A DNA stretch of 64,000 nt, taken from contig NC_045144.1 in assembly GCF_008831285.2 (NCBI RefSeq), positions 4,952,268-5,016,267 of the forward strand. Direction: 5' to 3'. Positions 35,409 to 45,903 of the stretch are shown one piece after another (positions within the stretch are counted from its first letter, which is position 1; every line of letters starts with the position of its first letter). The notes under the pieces are model-generated. The model did not search any database and had not been told where the DNA came from. It saw only the letters and a program-made list of their open reading frames with translations. A program made the position numbers and the translations under genes. This DNA comes from Nymphaea colorata (lineage: Eukaryota > Streptophyta > Magnoliopsida > Nymphaeales > Nymphaeaceae).

Positions 35409-38400
35409 GAGAGAGAGAGAGAAAGACTCGTATATAAGATTTGATGGTTGATTTTATAAAAATAGTTAGGTAGCGATTAAGATACAAAAATTGAAATACA
35501 TTTGTATTTTCAAGGGACTGAAATACCCCTCAAAGGAGGAAACAAATGAGTTTCCTTAATAAAGACCCATTGCTTCATACGAGGGGTATTTCAGTTCCTT
35601 GAAAATAAAATAAAATTTCAATATTTTTCATATATATCTTCAAGAAAATAACATCAGTAAAGCTAGAATTTTATTTCTTTATGTGAAGTTTGAATATAAG
35701 AAAATGGAATATTAATTCCCAATTCTGAAAAACTTAAAATATATATTCTCATATTATCAGATATGGGAACTGAAAAATATGAGAAGTCATGTTAACTGCA
35801 ATGAATCAAGCACTGAAATTTGTTCAAGTGGTTCACATGTTGTGATTAGGAGTGGGCATTCAGCCGGGCCAGCCAGAAAAAAATTGCAAAATCCTAGCCT
35901 GTTCCGGGCCAATGAAATATCGAGCCACGGGCTTGAGTTTATGCCCGAGGCCCAGCCAGCCTGCTGAGCTGCACTTTTTTGGGCCTGGCTGGTTCATAGT
36001 TGGACAATTCACTTCAAATTTGAAAATTTCATAAGAAACTATGAACATAACTAATAAATGGATGTGACTACTGTTTAGGATCTTTCTTACCACATTTGAA
36101 TCCAATAACATGAAATGCAGATATAATTTTGTATTGTATTTTTTTTTATATTCAAATCTGAGTCCGATTTAGAGTCGAATTAATTGCGTTGGGATTTCAA
36201 ATCTGCTGCAAATCAATCAAAGAAAATGCATTTCAAGGAAACTAGTTGTTAAAATCAATTTCAGAATATTTTGGCGATTTCTATGAGCAAAGTCTTGGAG
36301 GGCATACGTGAGGCCAAATCATCTGAGTATCCAATATGATTTCTTGTTAATTTAGAAGACTCAAAAATTTGAGGTCGTTGAACTTCGAGCCCTTCCTCAT
36401 CCAGCTTCTGGTTTTCTGAAAATTTGAACAACAAGTACTTTAAAAATAGCTCCCAGCAAATTTTTATATCTTTGGGCTGTGGGTCAGATGAATAGATTCG
36501 AAGTTTCTGTGAGTAGCGGATTTATTCCAACTTCATGGTTCAAAAAACTAAGCAAATATATCAACATTATCACTCCAATCCACTAATCAGAACATGTGAT
36601 CCACCTAATCAATCTTATATATATATATAGACGCAATTGAAACCATGTACCGTGTAGATGATCGTCAAAAGGTTAACATCCCAACGAAGCTCCCATGCAG
36701 ATGGATCCCAATCTGTGATAGCAGCAACACATGTAGATTGAATGGCTGCAAACAGGTTCAAGAGGGCTGAGCTCGAGTAAGGGTGCGGATATCTCTTGCT
36801 CATCTTAGCCTGCGTACAAAACCTATCACATAAATTGAGAAAGGAAAACACAAGAAATGGAAATTGGTAAAAGGACACATAGTTTTAGGATGCAATAGTG
36901 ATAAAGCTAATCACCTGGATTATAAGCCATGTAGCATAGCTCAATGTGTTTGCCATGGCCAGCATTGAGCCCAGTACTTGGTTGCCGGACTGATGTTGGT
37001 TGGGGTGATGGTGCGGTAGGTGGGTGTGGAATGACCACAGCTGGAGCTTTGCACCATGATAGAAGGTCAGTAGCATGGCTCCACACACGCCTACTGCTGT
37101 CCCCAATACCTTAGACTGGCTTCTTGAAGACCTAATCTCCAGCCTCTCTAATCTGCCCGACAGATCAATTTTCACTAATTAATCTTAATAATTTAAAATC
37201 TTCTATTTTTCTCTTTCTCTCTCTCTCTCCCTCTCATCAAATGATCGGAACAAATAATTTAATAATTTGTGACTTGTTTTCTAACTTTCAATGGAAAGAA
37301 GAGGAGTACCCAAAGAGTCCAACACCCCTCTCCTTTTCCCGTGCCTTTGGGATACCTAGTTTGGGACTTAGGTGGGGAGTAATATACCTATTCAATAAGG
37401 TGTGGTGAATCCATCATTTACAATGAGATGAATAGTACCCATGGAAATTGAACTGACGACAACTTGGTAACTTTTGGTGGAAGCTTGTCATCTACTTCGG
37501 CAATTGTATTTTCATTGTTATTGATTAACCTCTCTCTCCCTCTTGTCTGACAAACAGGTCAAACTTCATCAATAAGTTCAAAATATTCGAAAATCTCTTT
37601 CTCCTTCACACACATCTCTCACACACATCTATCAACAAGTTAAGTTTCACTAGTCTTCAATTTAAAATACATGAACAATATCTCTCTCTCTCTCTCTCTC
37701 GATCTCTAGCTCTCTTATCATGCACAGGAAAAGTGAAGTTACCGGAACATGATGGCCAAAATGAATGTGAAAGCAGGGAGGAGGTTGGTCATTGCAACGG
37801 CCAATGTAGCTGAAGTCATTTTCAAAGCGGCAATGTAGAGATTTTGGTTGAGCGATGCCCTGAGGAGCAATTGCAAGCGTCAGCTATATATATGTATATA
37901 TATATATATATCAACAATTTCCTTTTTTCTCTCAAACTTAGGTTGGGTTTCATGACTCCGATCTTAAATTGAGGCTGCATAAGAAAATGTGTTTTCGCAA
38001 ATTTTCAGTTTAAACAAATTGAGGATCTCAATAACATGGATTTTGGTTTTTAAATCTATGCTATATGTTAAAAACTATGGATTTAAGGTCGGATTGTTGA
38101 TGGGAAGAGTCTGACCTTAAGTCCATGGATTTGAGATCCATGGTGAAACAAACACAACCTTAGTAAAAAATATTGGTTAGACATAATAGGCACATTACCC
38201 CCACACACACACATACCCACCCAAAAGTTGCACAACAGAAGGCCTGGCCAAGTATAAAACATGTAAGCCTTGTCCGGGTCTTCCTGAATGCATCAATCAT
38301 ATACCAACAATTACAATTCCATGTCAATATTCATGCGCATAATAGAAAAAAGAGGGCCTTCAATCAAAATGCTCCTACATCTCCACACCCAGATAACATT

Positions 38401-39178
38401 CCAAATAAAGATCATAAAACATTCATGTGTTTGTTATACCTAGTGTGGTCTAAGGAGTAGTGGAGCAAAAAAAAAATTGTGCTGAGGGCCACTAACCAAA
38501 AGCTTTCCTACCTTGAGGATAACCTTCAAATATTTGAAGGCCTTTCTATGAAAATAAAGAAATTTTGTGATGTTGGTGTGGGTAGTTGCCCACACCTGCG
38601 AATACTTAGCTCCGCCACGGTAGTCTAACTAGTACTTGAGCGGACTTGGAGTGGTGCTTCTTAAATGCTAACGAAGATCAGGCATATTGGTGTTCAATTC
38701 CAGAACTATTTCAACTCAAGAGTCTGATTGGAGTCCCCATCTGAAATGGGCAGAATTCTCCTTGGCACAATAATAACTGACCGATTCCCAAAATTGTATG
38801 AAAATCTACAAAGTCGCTCTTTGAAACGCTAACAATTGCATGCACATCAGCTTACAAGTGGTGCACCAGATAAACGGTTTAAATTCCAAAGTATATATAC
38901 ATATATAATGTACCAGATGATCCTCCTCCTCTAGACTTGCAGATCTGTGCATTACTCTAGAATAGATAGCAAGCATACCTCTCCAAGAAGAAGGCAAGAG
39001 GGCAGAGGAAGGCAGCTCCGAACATGTACCGGTAAGCTACAAGGACGCGAAGGCTCATTCGACCTCCATCTGCGGAAAGCTTGTAGAGGATGTTCATTCC
39101 TGCAACTATTACATGCACTACCACCATGTACAGCACTGCCTTCATCCCCTCCCTCCTATCCCTTCCACTTACCTCCAT
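34495..39178 (-). CDS. WAT1-C: complete WAT1-related EamA transporter
   Basis: The seven exons are 38,979-39,178, 38,221-38,283, 37,743-37,859, 36,915-37,152, 36,651-36,809, 34,936-35,087 and 34,495-34,720, giving 1,155 nt and 384 aa, within the usual WAT1-related range. All junctions are GT/AG; the exon-2 donor GTGGGT is the weakest. Domain order: first EamA repeat at about residues 13-126 (LAFFLER at the exon-1 end, SATLAVAMTNLLPAFTFI in exon 3), linker with the conserved LERLEIRSSRSQSKVLGT start of exon 4, YATWLIIQ at its end, second EamA repeat at about 206-325 (MRGPLFVSAFNPLSLVIVA; LDEALHLG; LGLYTVLWGKGKE). The polar C-tail ends at TAG 34,495. The family transports small molecules across the vacuolar or plasma membrane; the substrate here is unknown. 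The tandem copy WAT1-B is disrupted, so C is the only complete family member seen in the window. Confidence 0.92.
35313..35425. repeat. (GT)n(TA)n(GA)n compound microsatellite
   Basis: A GT run, then about 70 bp of TA, then GA, in intron 5 of WAT1-C. The matching place in S1 (6,350-6,410) has a GT/TA/GA tract of quite different unit numbers. Confidence 0.9.
35848..35990. other. GC-rich patch in intron 5 of WAT1-C
   Basis: Begins gagtgggcattcagccggg and ends gggcctggctggttc, out of keeping with the AT-rich intron and similar in style to the patches at 6,545-6,745 and 43,195-43,290. Probably part of a non-autonomous DNA transposon; ends unclear. It is absent from the corresponding intron of WAT1-B. 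Confidence 0.3.
37941..38159. mobile_element. Tourist-like MITE in intron 2 of WAT1-C
   Basis: Ends ggttgggttt and aaacacaacc are inverted; TTA flanks both sides (37,938-37,940 and 38,160-38,162). Orthologue of the copy in WAT1-B at 8,362-8,587. Confidence 0.6.
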
Positions 39179-39760
39179 TAATGCCTACCACCGTCACTGC
39201 TGATCTCCCTCTCTAAATCTACCAAGATTTTGCCCCTTGTTTGCCTAAGTCCATGAGAGAACTTCACATTGACGTGAGGAATGGCCCTTTTTCTATTATT
39301 CAAGGGGCCACCGGCCCACCAGTACTACTCCTAGCCTGACACTTCTCCATTAGACATTCTGCAGATTGAAAAGGGAATTCCATTAGACATTCTGCAGATT
39401 GAAAAGGGAAACCCAACAAGCTGAATTTTTCTTTTGTTACATATACTCTGCTGCATGTGGGCCGTAGCCAGATAAGATTTCGCCAAATGTAGAGTCTGTC
39501 TGTTTGTGGGCTTTCAGTCCGTTCAGCACCTAATTCGATTCTTTCCAAAGTGCTCTCTGAGTGTATACCCGTCTCTGCCGTTGACTTTGTTTTGCTCGAT
39601 TTCACAGACGGCTGGAAAACTTTGGTAAAAAGAGAAGTAAACTCGGTGAAGAAAAATGGCATGCGTCGATGTGCGTGTTGATGTAGAAATCTTCACCGAT
39701 GCATCTTAAATGTTGTTAAATAGATGATTACCAATGGCCGGGTAAAACATTCAGCATCTT

Positions 39761-40679
39761 AATTTTTTTTTTTCACACTGCCTAGATGTCGGAAAAATAT
39801 TTGATCAACACTTATACAGATGTCGGTAAAGATTTTTATCGACAGGTGGCTGGACGTTGATAAAAATTTTCGTCATCGTATCCTTGGACGTCAATAATAC
39901 ATTAAGCGACTTTTATTGAAACGTCAGTAAAGAGTTGTTAATTTTTTTCTATTAATCTACGACTGACATTAGTTCCAAAAATCGAAGATAGAAATGCAAA
40001 TATAAAATAAAGCTAGCTGCTCATAACTAAACAAAGATATATGACAAAAGTTAGAATTTATATTACATTACAACTACTTAAATAAAGTTCAAAGTTACAG
40101 AGTTAAAGCATATATATGTCCACAGTGCTATAACATAAAAATAAGAACAAAAGTTGCTTTTCTAGTAATGTCATCGCTGTAGTGGAAATTGTGTAAATGA
40201 AGTTTAGCATGTCCGTGAAAAATGTACTTTTATTGACATCCACTTTGACCATCGGTAAAAATAGCTTTTCAACGACATGTACCCTCCACAGGTCCATCTT
40301 CACCGCAATCACGTTAATGACCGCCATGGGCGGTTGGTAAAAGAACCCCCAACTACTATAGTTGTGGGTGATGTTCTTTTTACTTTGCCAACCTATGTAG
40401 GAATTCTTTGAAATGTCCAACGTCCAAAGCCGTTGGGAAACCTTATGTATATCAACAACCAAAGCCCTCCAAAAAGCTTATGAATTTCAACAGTTAAAGT
40501 GAACGCCAAAGCCATTGGAATTCACATGAGCTACCAATGTACATACTGGATGGATTTTCACAAGAATCTCACATACACACACACACACACAGACACACAC
40601 ACACACACACACACACCAAAGCCATTGGAATTCACATGAGCTACCAATGTACATACTGGATGGATTTTCACAAGAATCT

Positions 40680-40776
<97 letters not shown>

Positions 40777-40799
40777 GAAAGAAAGACATTATATACTAA
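39761..40799. mobile_element. About 1.04-kb insertion upstream of WAT1-C, CACTA-like in style
   Basis: S1 lacks this segment: the flanks 'cattcagcatctta' and 'ttgatgggacattta' lie within about 20 bp of each other at 10,118-10,150. The insert starts cacactgcctagatgtcgg and carries repeated 'gtcggtaaa'-type words near its left part, as in the subterminal repeats of plant CACTA elements. A matching right end was not found and there is no transposase frame. It may be more than one event, because it ends in a compound microsatellite. Confidence 0.45.
40505..40775. repeat. 110-bp tandem duplication with (CA)n(TA)n(GA)n
   Basis: The segment ccaaagccattggaattcac through a CA tract occurs twice with a period of 110 bp (starts 40,506 and 40,616); the second copy runs on into TA and GA tracts. 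The duplication probably arose by slippage or unequal exchange in the CA tract. Confidence 0.85.
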
Positions 40800-41789
40800 C
40801 ATTGATGGGACATTTACATAAAATTGAATCTAAACACAAAGTCAATTAGACGTGATTTCTTAAATTCAAATTATTACTGAGTTCGGCCAGATAAGTATCA
40901 CCAAAAAGGGTGGAAGAGATCAGAATTTTTTCTGGACGACATGACAGCGGATTACATGATGTGCTAACATTTGGAATCAATCACAAACTATAACACTTGA
41001 TGAGGGAATTGACTCCAATCAAGAACGCTATAGGTATTGGTGTTTTCACACATAATTTAGTTTATTACATATTAAAGCTCTTCATCCTTAAGAATTCAAA
41101 TTTGGTTTTTTCATATTCAAGATAAAGTCAGAATTTTTTTTCATGGAGCATTGAGTGTATAGTTAACAAAGGATTTTCTCGTTTGTGCGTGCAGTTGATG
41201 TTTGGTAAAAATCCTTTGGATTCATACATTTTTTTTTGCTTCAGCACTTTGTTCTTATTATTATGATTTTTCTTATGCTTCACAAGGAAAATACTAATCC
41301 CCCCATTCAGCTGGTCAAAGAACAGCGCATCGATGAAGAAATCAATTTCAATGATTTCAAACTGATCATAAAATCACGGTTGACGAACTGGAAGTGAGTA
41401 GTTCCTGTTTCACTGTTCGAACTTTGAAGTAATATTCAAGGTGGAGATGTTGATTTAGAATCGCATATTTGATCAATGATAGTGTTTCAAAAAAATCAGA
41501 TACAGAAAAAATTTAATATTAGCTGTTCTTAGCTGTTTTGTTCCATATGTCTCATTTTTCACAATTGCTGACAACACAGATCAAATTGTATAAGATCATC
41601 GTAATAAACATGTCACAAAATCGGCTAATGTAGCCCGAACACCTATTGGCCGGCTCAGACTTATGTATCGGTTAGCGAAACCGATACACCTTGATGCCAA
41701 ATGCTTATAGGACTGCTGACCTTTTGCAGCTTCGATTGCTTACTCTCTTAAGAAAGATAACAAAAACATTAGTCTCTCTCTCTCTCTGT

Positions 41790-41800
41790 GATCTATAAAT
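41790..41800 (+). promoter_or_regulatory. TATA-like box upstream of WAT1-F2
   Basis: Reads atctataaatg about 145 bp before the ATG at 41,937, downstream of a CT tract. The same arrangement is found upstream of F3 (62,857-62,864) and, inverted, beside IR1 and IR2. Confidence 0.45.
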
Positions 41801-41936
41801 GTAACCCCGTATTACCTATCTTTCATTTCATTTCAGTGCTGATTTTGAAGTTGGCAGCTTCAGCCTGTTCGCATCTTCTTTTCTCTGCATATTAATTCAA
41901 GAAGAGAGGGAGAGAGAGAGTTATCAAATATATATT

Positions 41937-42152
41937 ATGGAGGAGGGATCAAATAGTAATGAAAATTATTACAGTAGGAGGAGGAGAAGTGTAGAAGGGA
42001 CGAAGGTGGTGGTGTGCATGGTGGTGGCGCAAGTGGTGGTAGCTGCGATGACCGTCCTCTACAAGATCTCCATAGACCGAGGGATGTGCCTTCAAGTCCT
42101 CATTGCTTACCGCTACATTTTCGGGGCCACCCTCCTTTGCCCTCTTGCTTTT
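41937..42152 (+). pseudogene. WAT1-F2: orphan WAT1 exon 1, forward arm of IR3
   Basis: Open from ATG 41,937 (MEEGSNSNENYYS; helix MVVAQVVVAAMTVLYKIS; ends GATLLCPLAF). At the point where the family has FLLER and a GT donor the sequence becomes unrelated (PKTTQIKACS...), so there is no normal splice site. No further exons follow on this strand. Confidence 0.8.
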
Positions 42153-42240
42153 CCAAAAACTACTCAAATCAAAGCATGTTCTTATAAATATATTAATATT
42201 TTATTTAATAATCATTTTTAGCAAAAAATTAAACTGTTTG

Positions 42241-42474
42241 GTTATCCCTGACCTAAGCATCTAGTTTCTACTAATCAATTAAAAGTAATTGATTTTTTCA
42301 ATTACTATGGAAGCACCATTTGACTCAAAAGAATAATTAACTTAATATGTGTATTTCATTAAAGCCTTCTTTAGATCATACCAATATGGTTGGTTTGTGC
42401 AAAGGTTCTAAACAATTTAATTTGAGGGGTTTAGTTTCTGTTTTATCCCTGCCCTAGTTTAAATATACTATTGG
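42241..42474. repeat. Interspersed repeat R, copy 3 (compact)
   Basis: Starts ggttatccctgacctaagc and ends ttttatccctgccctag. About 230 bp, without the microsatellite core of copies 1 and 2. It lies just downstream of F2. Confidence 0.6.
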
Positions 42475-42663
42475 TGATTTAATGCACATAGCTAGTTTTT
42501 TTTTTTTTTTCAGTTGTGAATAGCAAAGGGTCGGTTCCAAGTCAGATAAACACCTCATTCCAACATAAGGTCCACGTTTGTGCGAAGTTTTGGAATGGTA
42601 GCAAACTGTTCAATGTATTACATGAAACACTGTAATATTGTGATTTATGAGTCTGAAAATGGG

Positions 42664-43060
42664 TACTACAGGCACGGCTCTCTCTCTCTGTCTCTTCCGC
42701 CTATCCCTCTCTCTTTGTCTCTCTTCCGCCTAGCAGCATCGACGCCGGAGAAACCCCTTCCTGTTATGGTGGAAAAGTGTACGATGATCTTATGACTTGA
42801 AATGGTTCGAAATGTCAATCTTTTCCACTAAGAGAACACCATCGCTGGGCTCGGTGTCTTGGCAAATGGTGTTACCCCTTATGTTTGTTCTGTTCTATTT
42901 GATGTTTGAAGTTTTGTTTTTTGGGTTGTTAAGTTCATAATTCACCTATTTGAAATTTACATTTGTTTTGGTTGTTTTAAATGATACATGATTAAACCTA
43001 TCTTCTTGTCACCTGGACCCTTGAATTGAATCAAATGAAAATTGTAATATGCGTAAAGCT
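42664..43060. repeat. Dispersed repeat, inverse of 12,750-13,020
   Basis: Carries 'cgccggagaaaccccttcc', 'ggtggaaaagtgtacgatg' and 'cacctggacccttgaattg' in the opposite orientation to the copy at 12.7-13.0 kb. No long open frame. Confidence 0.6.
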
Positions 43061-43194
43061 TGTAGACAAGAGGGTTTTGAGAAAAAAAGATGGTTTCTCC
43101 TAAGTGAACATTAAAAAAAAATATTTTTATTAATTTTTTTAATATAAATATATTTTTAATTGTAAAATATATATTATTAATAATTTTTTTTATG

Positions 43195-43290
43195 GGTCCG
43201 GATGAAGCCCCATCGGGCCGACCTGGGGCACCGGATCAGGCTGGGAATGGGTACCGGGTACCCACCAGCAGCCTGGCCCGCACACACCCT
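43195..43290. other. GC-rich repeat-like patch
   Basis: Reads gggccgacctggggcaccgg and gggtaccgggtacccacc, of the same style as 6,545-6,745. Class uncertain. Confidence 0.3.
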
Positions 43291-43449
43291 TAGATTAGAT
43301 GAAGTTCATGATGGAGGGAGGATTTCAGCTCGTGTATACATAAATATAATATGTATAATTTTTCTAAAGAAAATTTCTGAGACAAATATGAGGCCTAAGT
43401 GGAGAGTTAAATGATAAAAGGAGGAAAGAAGGCATACGACGTAGAGGGC

Positions 43450-43865
43450 ACTGAAGAGATTAACATTCCAATGGAGCTTACATGCAGATGCATCTCTCTC
43501 AGTAATGGCTGCAATTGATGTGCACTGGACCGCTGCAATCAGATTGAGTAACGCAATGCTCGTTTACAATGTAAATTAAACAATTCATTTTAGGTCATTA
43601 TAAACTTGTAATTTGTAGATGGAAGCAGCATTTGCTGGTGCCCTTAATTAAAAATTTACTTATGAGTGTGTGTGTGTGTATATATATATACATATGTGTA
43701 TACATATATATATATATATACATACGCATATATATATATACATATACATATACATATATATATACATATACATATACATATACATATGTATACATATACA
43801 TATACATATGTATATATATACATATACATATGTATATATATACATATACATATATATATATATAC

Positions 43866-43946
<81 letters not shown>

Positions 43947-45192
43947 GAGAGGGTGCTGATTCAAATGGACTCTCACTTTTTTTGCATTTAAGAAGCATCT
44001 CCATCAAGGAACACCCAGTAATGCAACAAGCAGACTCAAATAAAATAAATTAACCAATGGGTAGGCACCAAATCAAGTGTTCATGTCTCTCGTGGTCGGG
44101 AACTGCATTATGTGCACACATAGCTGCACTTTTCTTCATCCACCTTTTTCATAACTTGTTGCATGTTTATTCATAACCAATGCTCTTGATTAAGAGAAAA
44201 ACAAGTTTTAGATCACATCATTCTTCGTAAATATGACTAAATAAAATAATCAATACCCCCCAATATACAAAATTTTCAAAATTATTGAGATTCTGCTTTT
44301 CAGTAATGGTTGGAAATGGACAACATTTGCCAATAACTCATATTGGTTCTACTAATCTTGATCTTGGTCCTACATCGATTCCTCTCGATCATGTGATGGT
44401 AGTTCTTGAGATTAGTGAGTAGCGCAGCTCCACCCATCCCTATGAAGGTCCCAATCACCTTCATCTGGTTTGCTCGGCTCCTAATTTGTAGCTTCTCCAA
44501 TCTGTTTTAAATCATGGCCCCTTAACAATGAGGCGAGATCATTGTGCTTCTAAAACCAATTTAAGCGTCGCTGAAACGATGTTGACTGAGGTGATGTACA
44601 GATTCTGTTTCAGTGTTGCCTTGCACAATTCCATGACATTTTAACAAATTCTTGTGGTCAAACGATATTTTAAAAAACTAAGGCAATGTACAGATTCTTG
44701 CCCCCCTCTCCTCTCTCTTTACATAAGGTATGTGTGTGGCTCAGCCAAAAAGTGAACAGCAGAAGGCCTGGCCAAGAACAACCCAGCTCATCGTCGTCCT
44801 GCTATTTCTGCATTAAATAATCACATCAACCGTTAAAGAAATTGTAGGGGTATAATTCATGAAGAGGATACTGTTAATTGAAATTAATACTGCTCAAAAT
44901 TTGAATATATTCTAGAAGCTATTAATATTTTGATGATTGAAAGAGAACATTTAAATCCTAAAAGGTGATCGGGTTAATTTATATACATACCTCTCCAAGA
45001 GAAACGCAAGAGGGCAGAGGAGGGTGGCCCCGAAAATGTAACAGTAGGGGATGAGGACTTGGATGCTCATCCCTCGGTCTGCAGAGATCTTGTAGAGGAC
45101 GGTCATCTATGCTACTGCCACCTGTGCGACCACCATGCACACCACCACCTTCATCCCTTCCACCTTTCTCCTCCTCTTACTGTAATAATTTT
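43450..45192 (-). pseudogene. WAT1-G: broken WAT1-related gene, remnants of exons 1-5
   Basis: Exon 1 is 44,992-45,192: its ATG end is deleted and TAG at 45,108-45,110 interrupts the first helix, but the exon end ([10 protein letters not shown], donor GTATG) is intact. Exon 2 is 44,745-44,807 with the normal 63 nt, but its donor is CT instead of GT. Exon 3 is a remnant (44,564-44,620). Exon 4 (from 44,501) keeps KLQIRSRANQMKVIGTFIG and stops being similar near 44,418. An exon-5 remnant lies at about 43,450-43,566. Exons 6 and 7 are absent. A (TA/CA)n(GA)n tract lies between the exon 5 and 4 remnants. A near-identical partial copy is at 57,243-58,063. Confidence 0.85.
43668..43955. repeat. TA/TACA minisatellite-like tract ending in (GA)n
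   Basis: About 240 bp of interleaved 'tatata' and 'tacata' units followed by about 50 bp of GA. Every frame on both strands stays open through it, giving spurious Tyr/Ile or Thr/His peptides. Confidence 0.95.
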
Positions 45193-45480
45193 CATCTGCC
45201 TTCTTTTTGCCAATGAAATTGCAGGAAAAGAAGATGCAAACAGGCTGAAGCTACCAATATCAAAATCAGCACTGAAATGAGATGAAAGATCGGACATATA
45301 GGGTAAATCAAGAAAGACTTGACCTGGTGGGCAAAGGAAGGTGCGGCTCTTACAGCCATCACTTTGGCAACCAGTGTTTCTTATATAGTGAGTAGGGGAA
45401 GTGCTTTTAATTTGGTGGATTCATATTCATATCACCTATTCGTCTATTTTGAGTAAGGCATTTCTTAATTAGTGAGTACA

Positions 45481-45886
45481 TGTCACGGGCTGACAACTTC
45501 GGCCCGTGTGGCATGGCAAGAACCTAATTGCCGCAAGCATTCAAACCGCTGAACGGGGCGCAAAAGTAGTTTGAGAAAACAAGTGTATAAAGAATGCTTG
45601 TGAATAAAGAAATCTCGCAATGTATTCGCTTGAAAAATTAGTACATCACGAGAAAGATAAGTAAGAAAAATGATCTCGACTTTACTTATATAGGATGGCC
45701 GAGGCCTTTTACAGGATTCCCATACCGACCACCCAAAACAAGAAATCCCAATACTTGACACTTAGACCAGTGGGAGGGTACTCCCTTACAAGTAAACATG
45801 CATATGTAAATGACTCAACATAAGCAAAGGAAGCACAATGCAAAACAAAGCAAAGGACTGTACAGACTCCCAGACATAGGGGAACA
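45481..45886 (-). repeat. 3' LTR of element I
   Basis: 406 bp. On the minus strand it starts TGTTCCCC and ends GCCCGTGACA. It is preceded by the purine tract GAAGGGGGGAG (complement of about 45,889-45,899). It is shorter than the 5' LTR because it lacks a tandem-repeat block. Confidence 0.85.
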
Positions 45887-45903
45887 GACTCCCCCCTTCA
45901 AGT

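Larger units (their letters stand above)
30709..42152. repeat. Segmental duplication copy S2 (pairs with 2,312-11,345)
   Basis: Collinear with S1 from the WAT1-A exon-1 copy through WAT1-C to the exon-1 copy F2. Exon lengths are identical between copies, and introns and spacers differ by substitutions and indels. S2 carries the complete gene, whereas the S1 gene is disrupted. Left of 30,709 nothing resembles exons 2 and 3 of WAT1-A, so the duplication cut gene A between exon 1 and exon 2. Confidence 0.85.
41812..45292. repeat. Spaced inverted repeat IR3 of WAT1 exon 1
   Basis: The forward arm 41,812-42,152 (leader plus exon 1 of F2) and the reverse arm 44,992-45,292 (exon 1 plus leader of WAT1-G) are inverted copies about 2.8 kb apart. 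The spacer holds repeat R, a dispersed repeat, a microsatellite and the remaining exons of WAT1-G. It appears to show the same exon-1 pairing as IR1 and IR2 before most of the spacer was lost, or after later insertions. Confidence 0.75.

Noticed and set aside
43598-44007. Several overlapping frames of 77-119 codons
   Set aside because: They consist of Tyr/Ile, His/Thr or Arg/Glu repeats translated from the TA/TACA/GA microsatellite.
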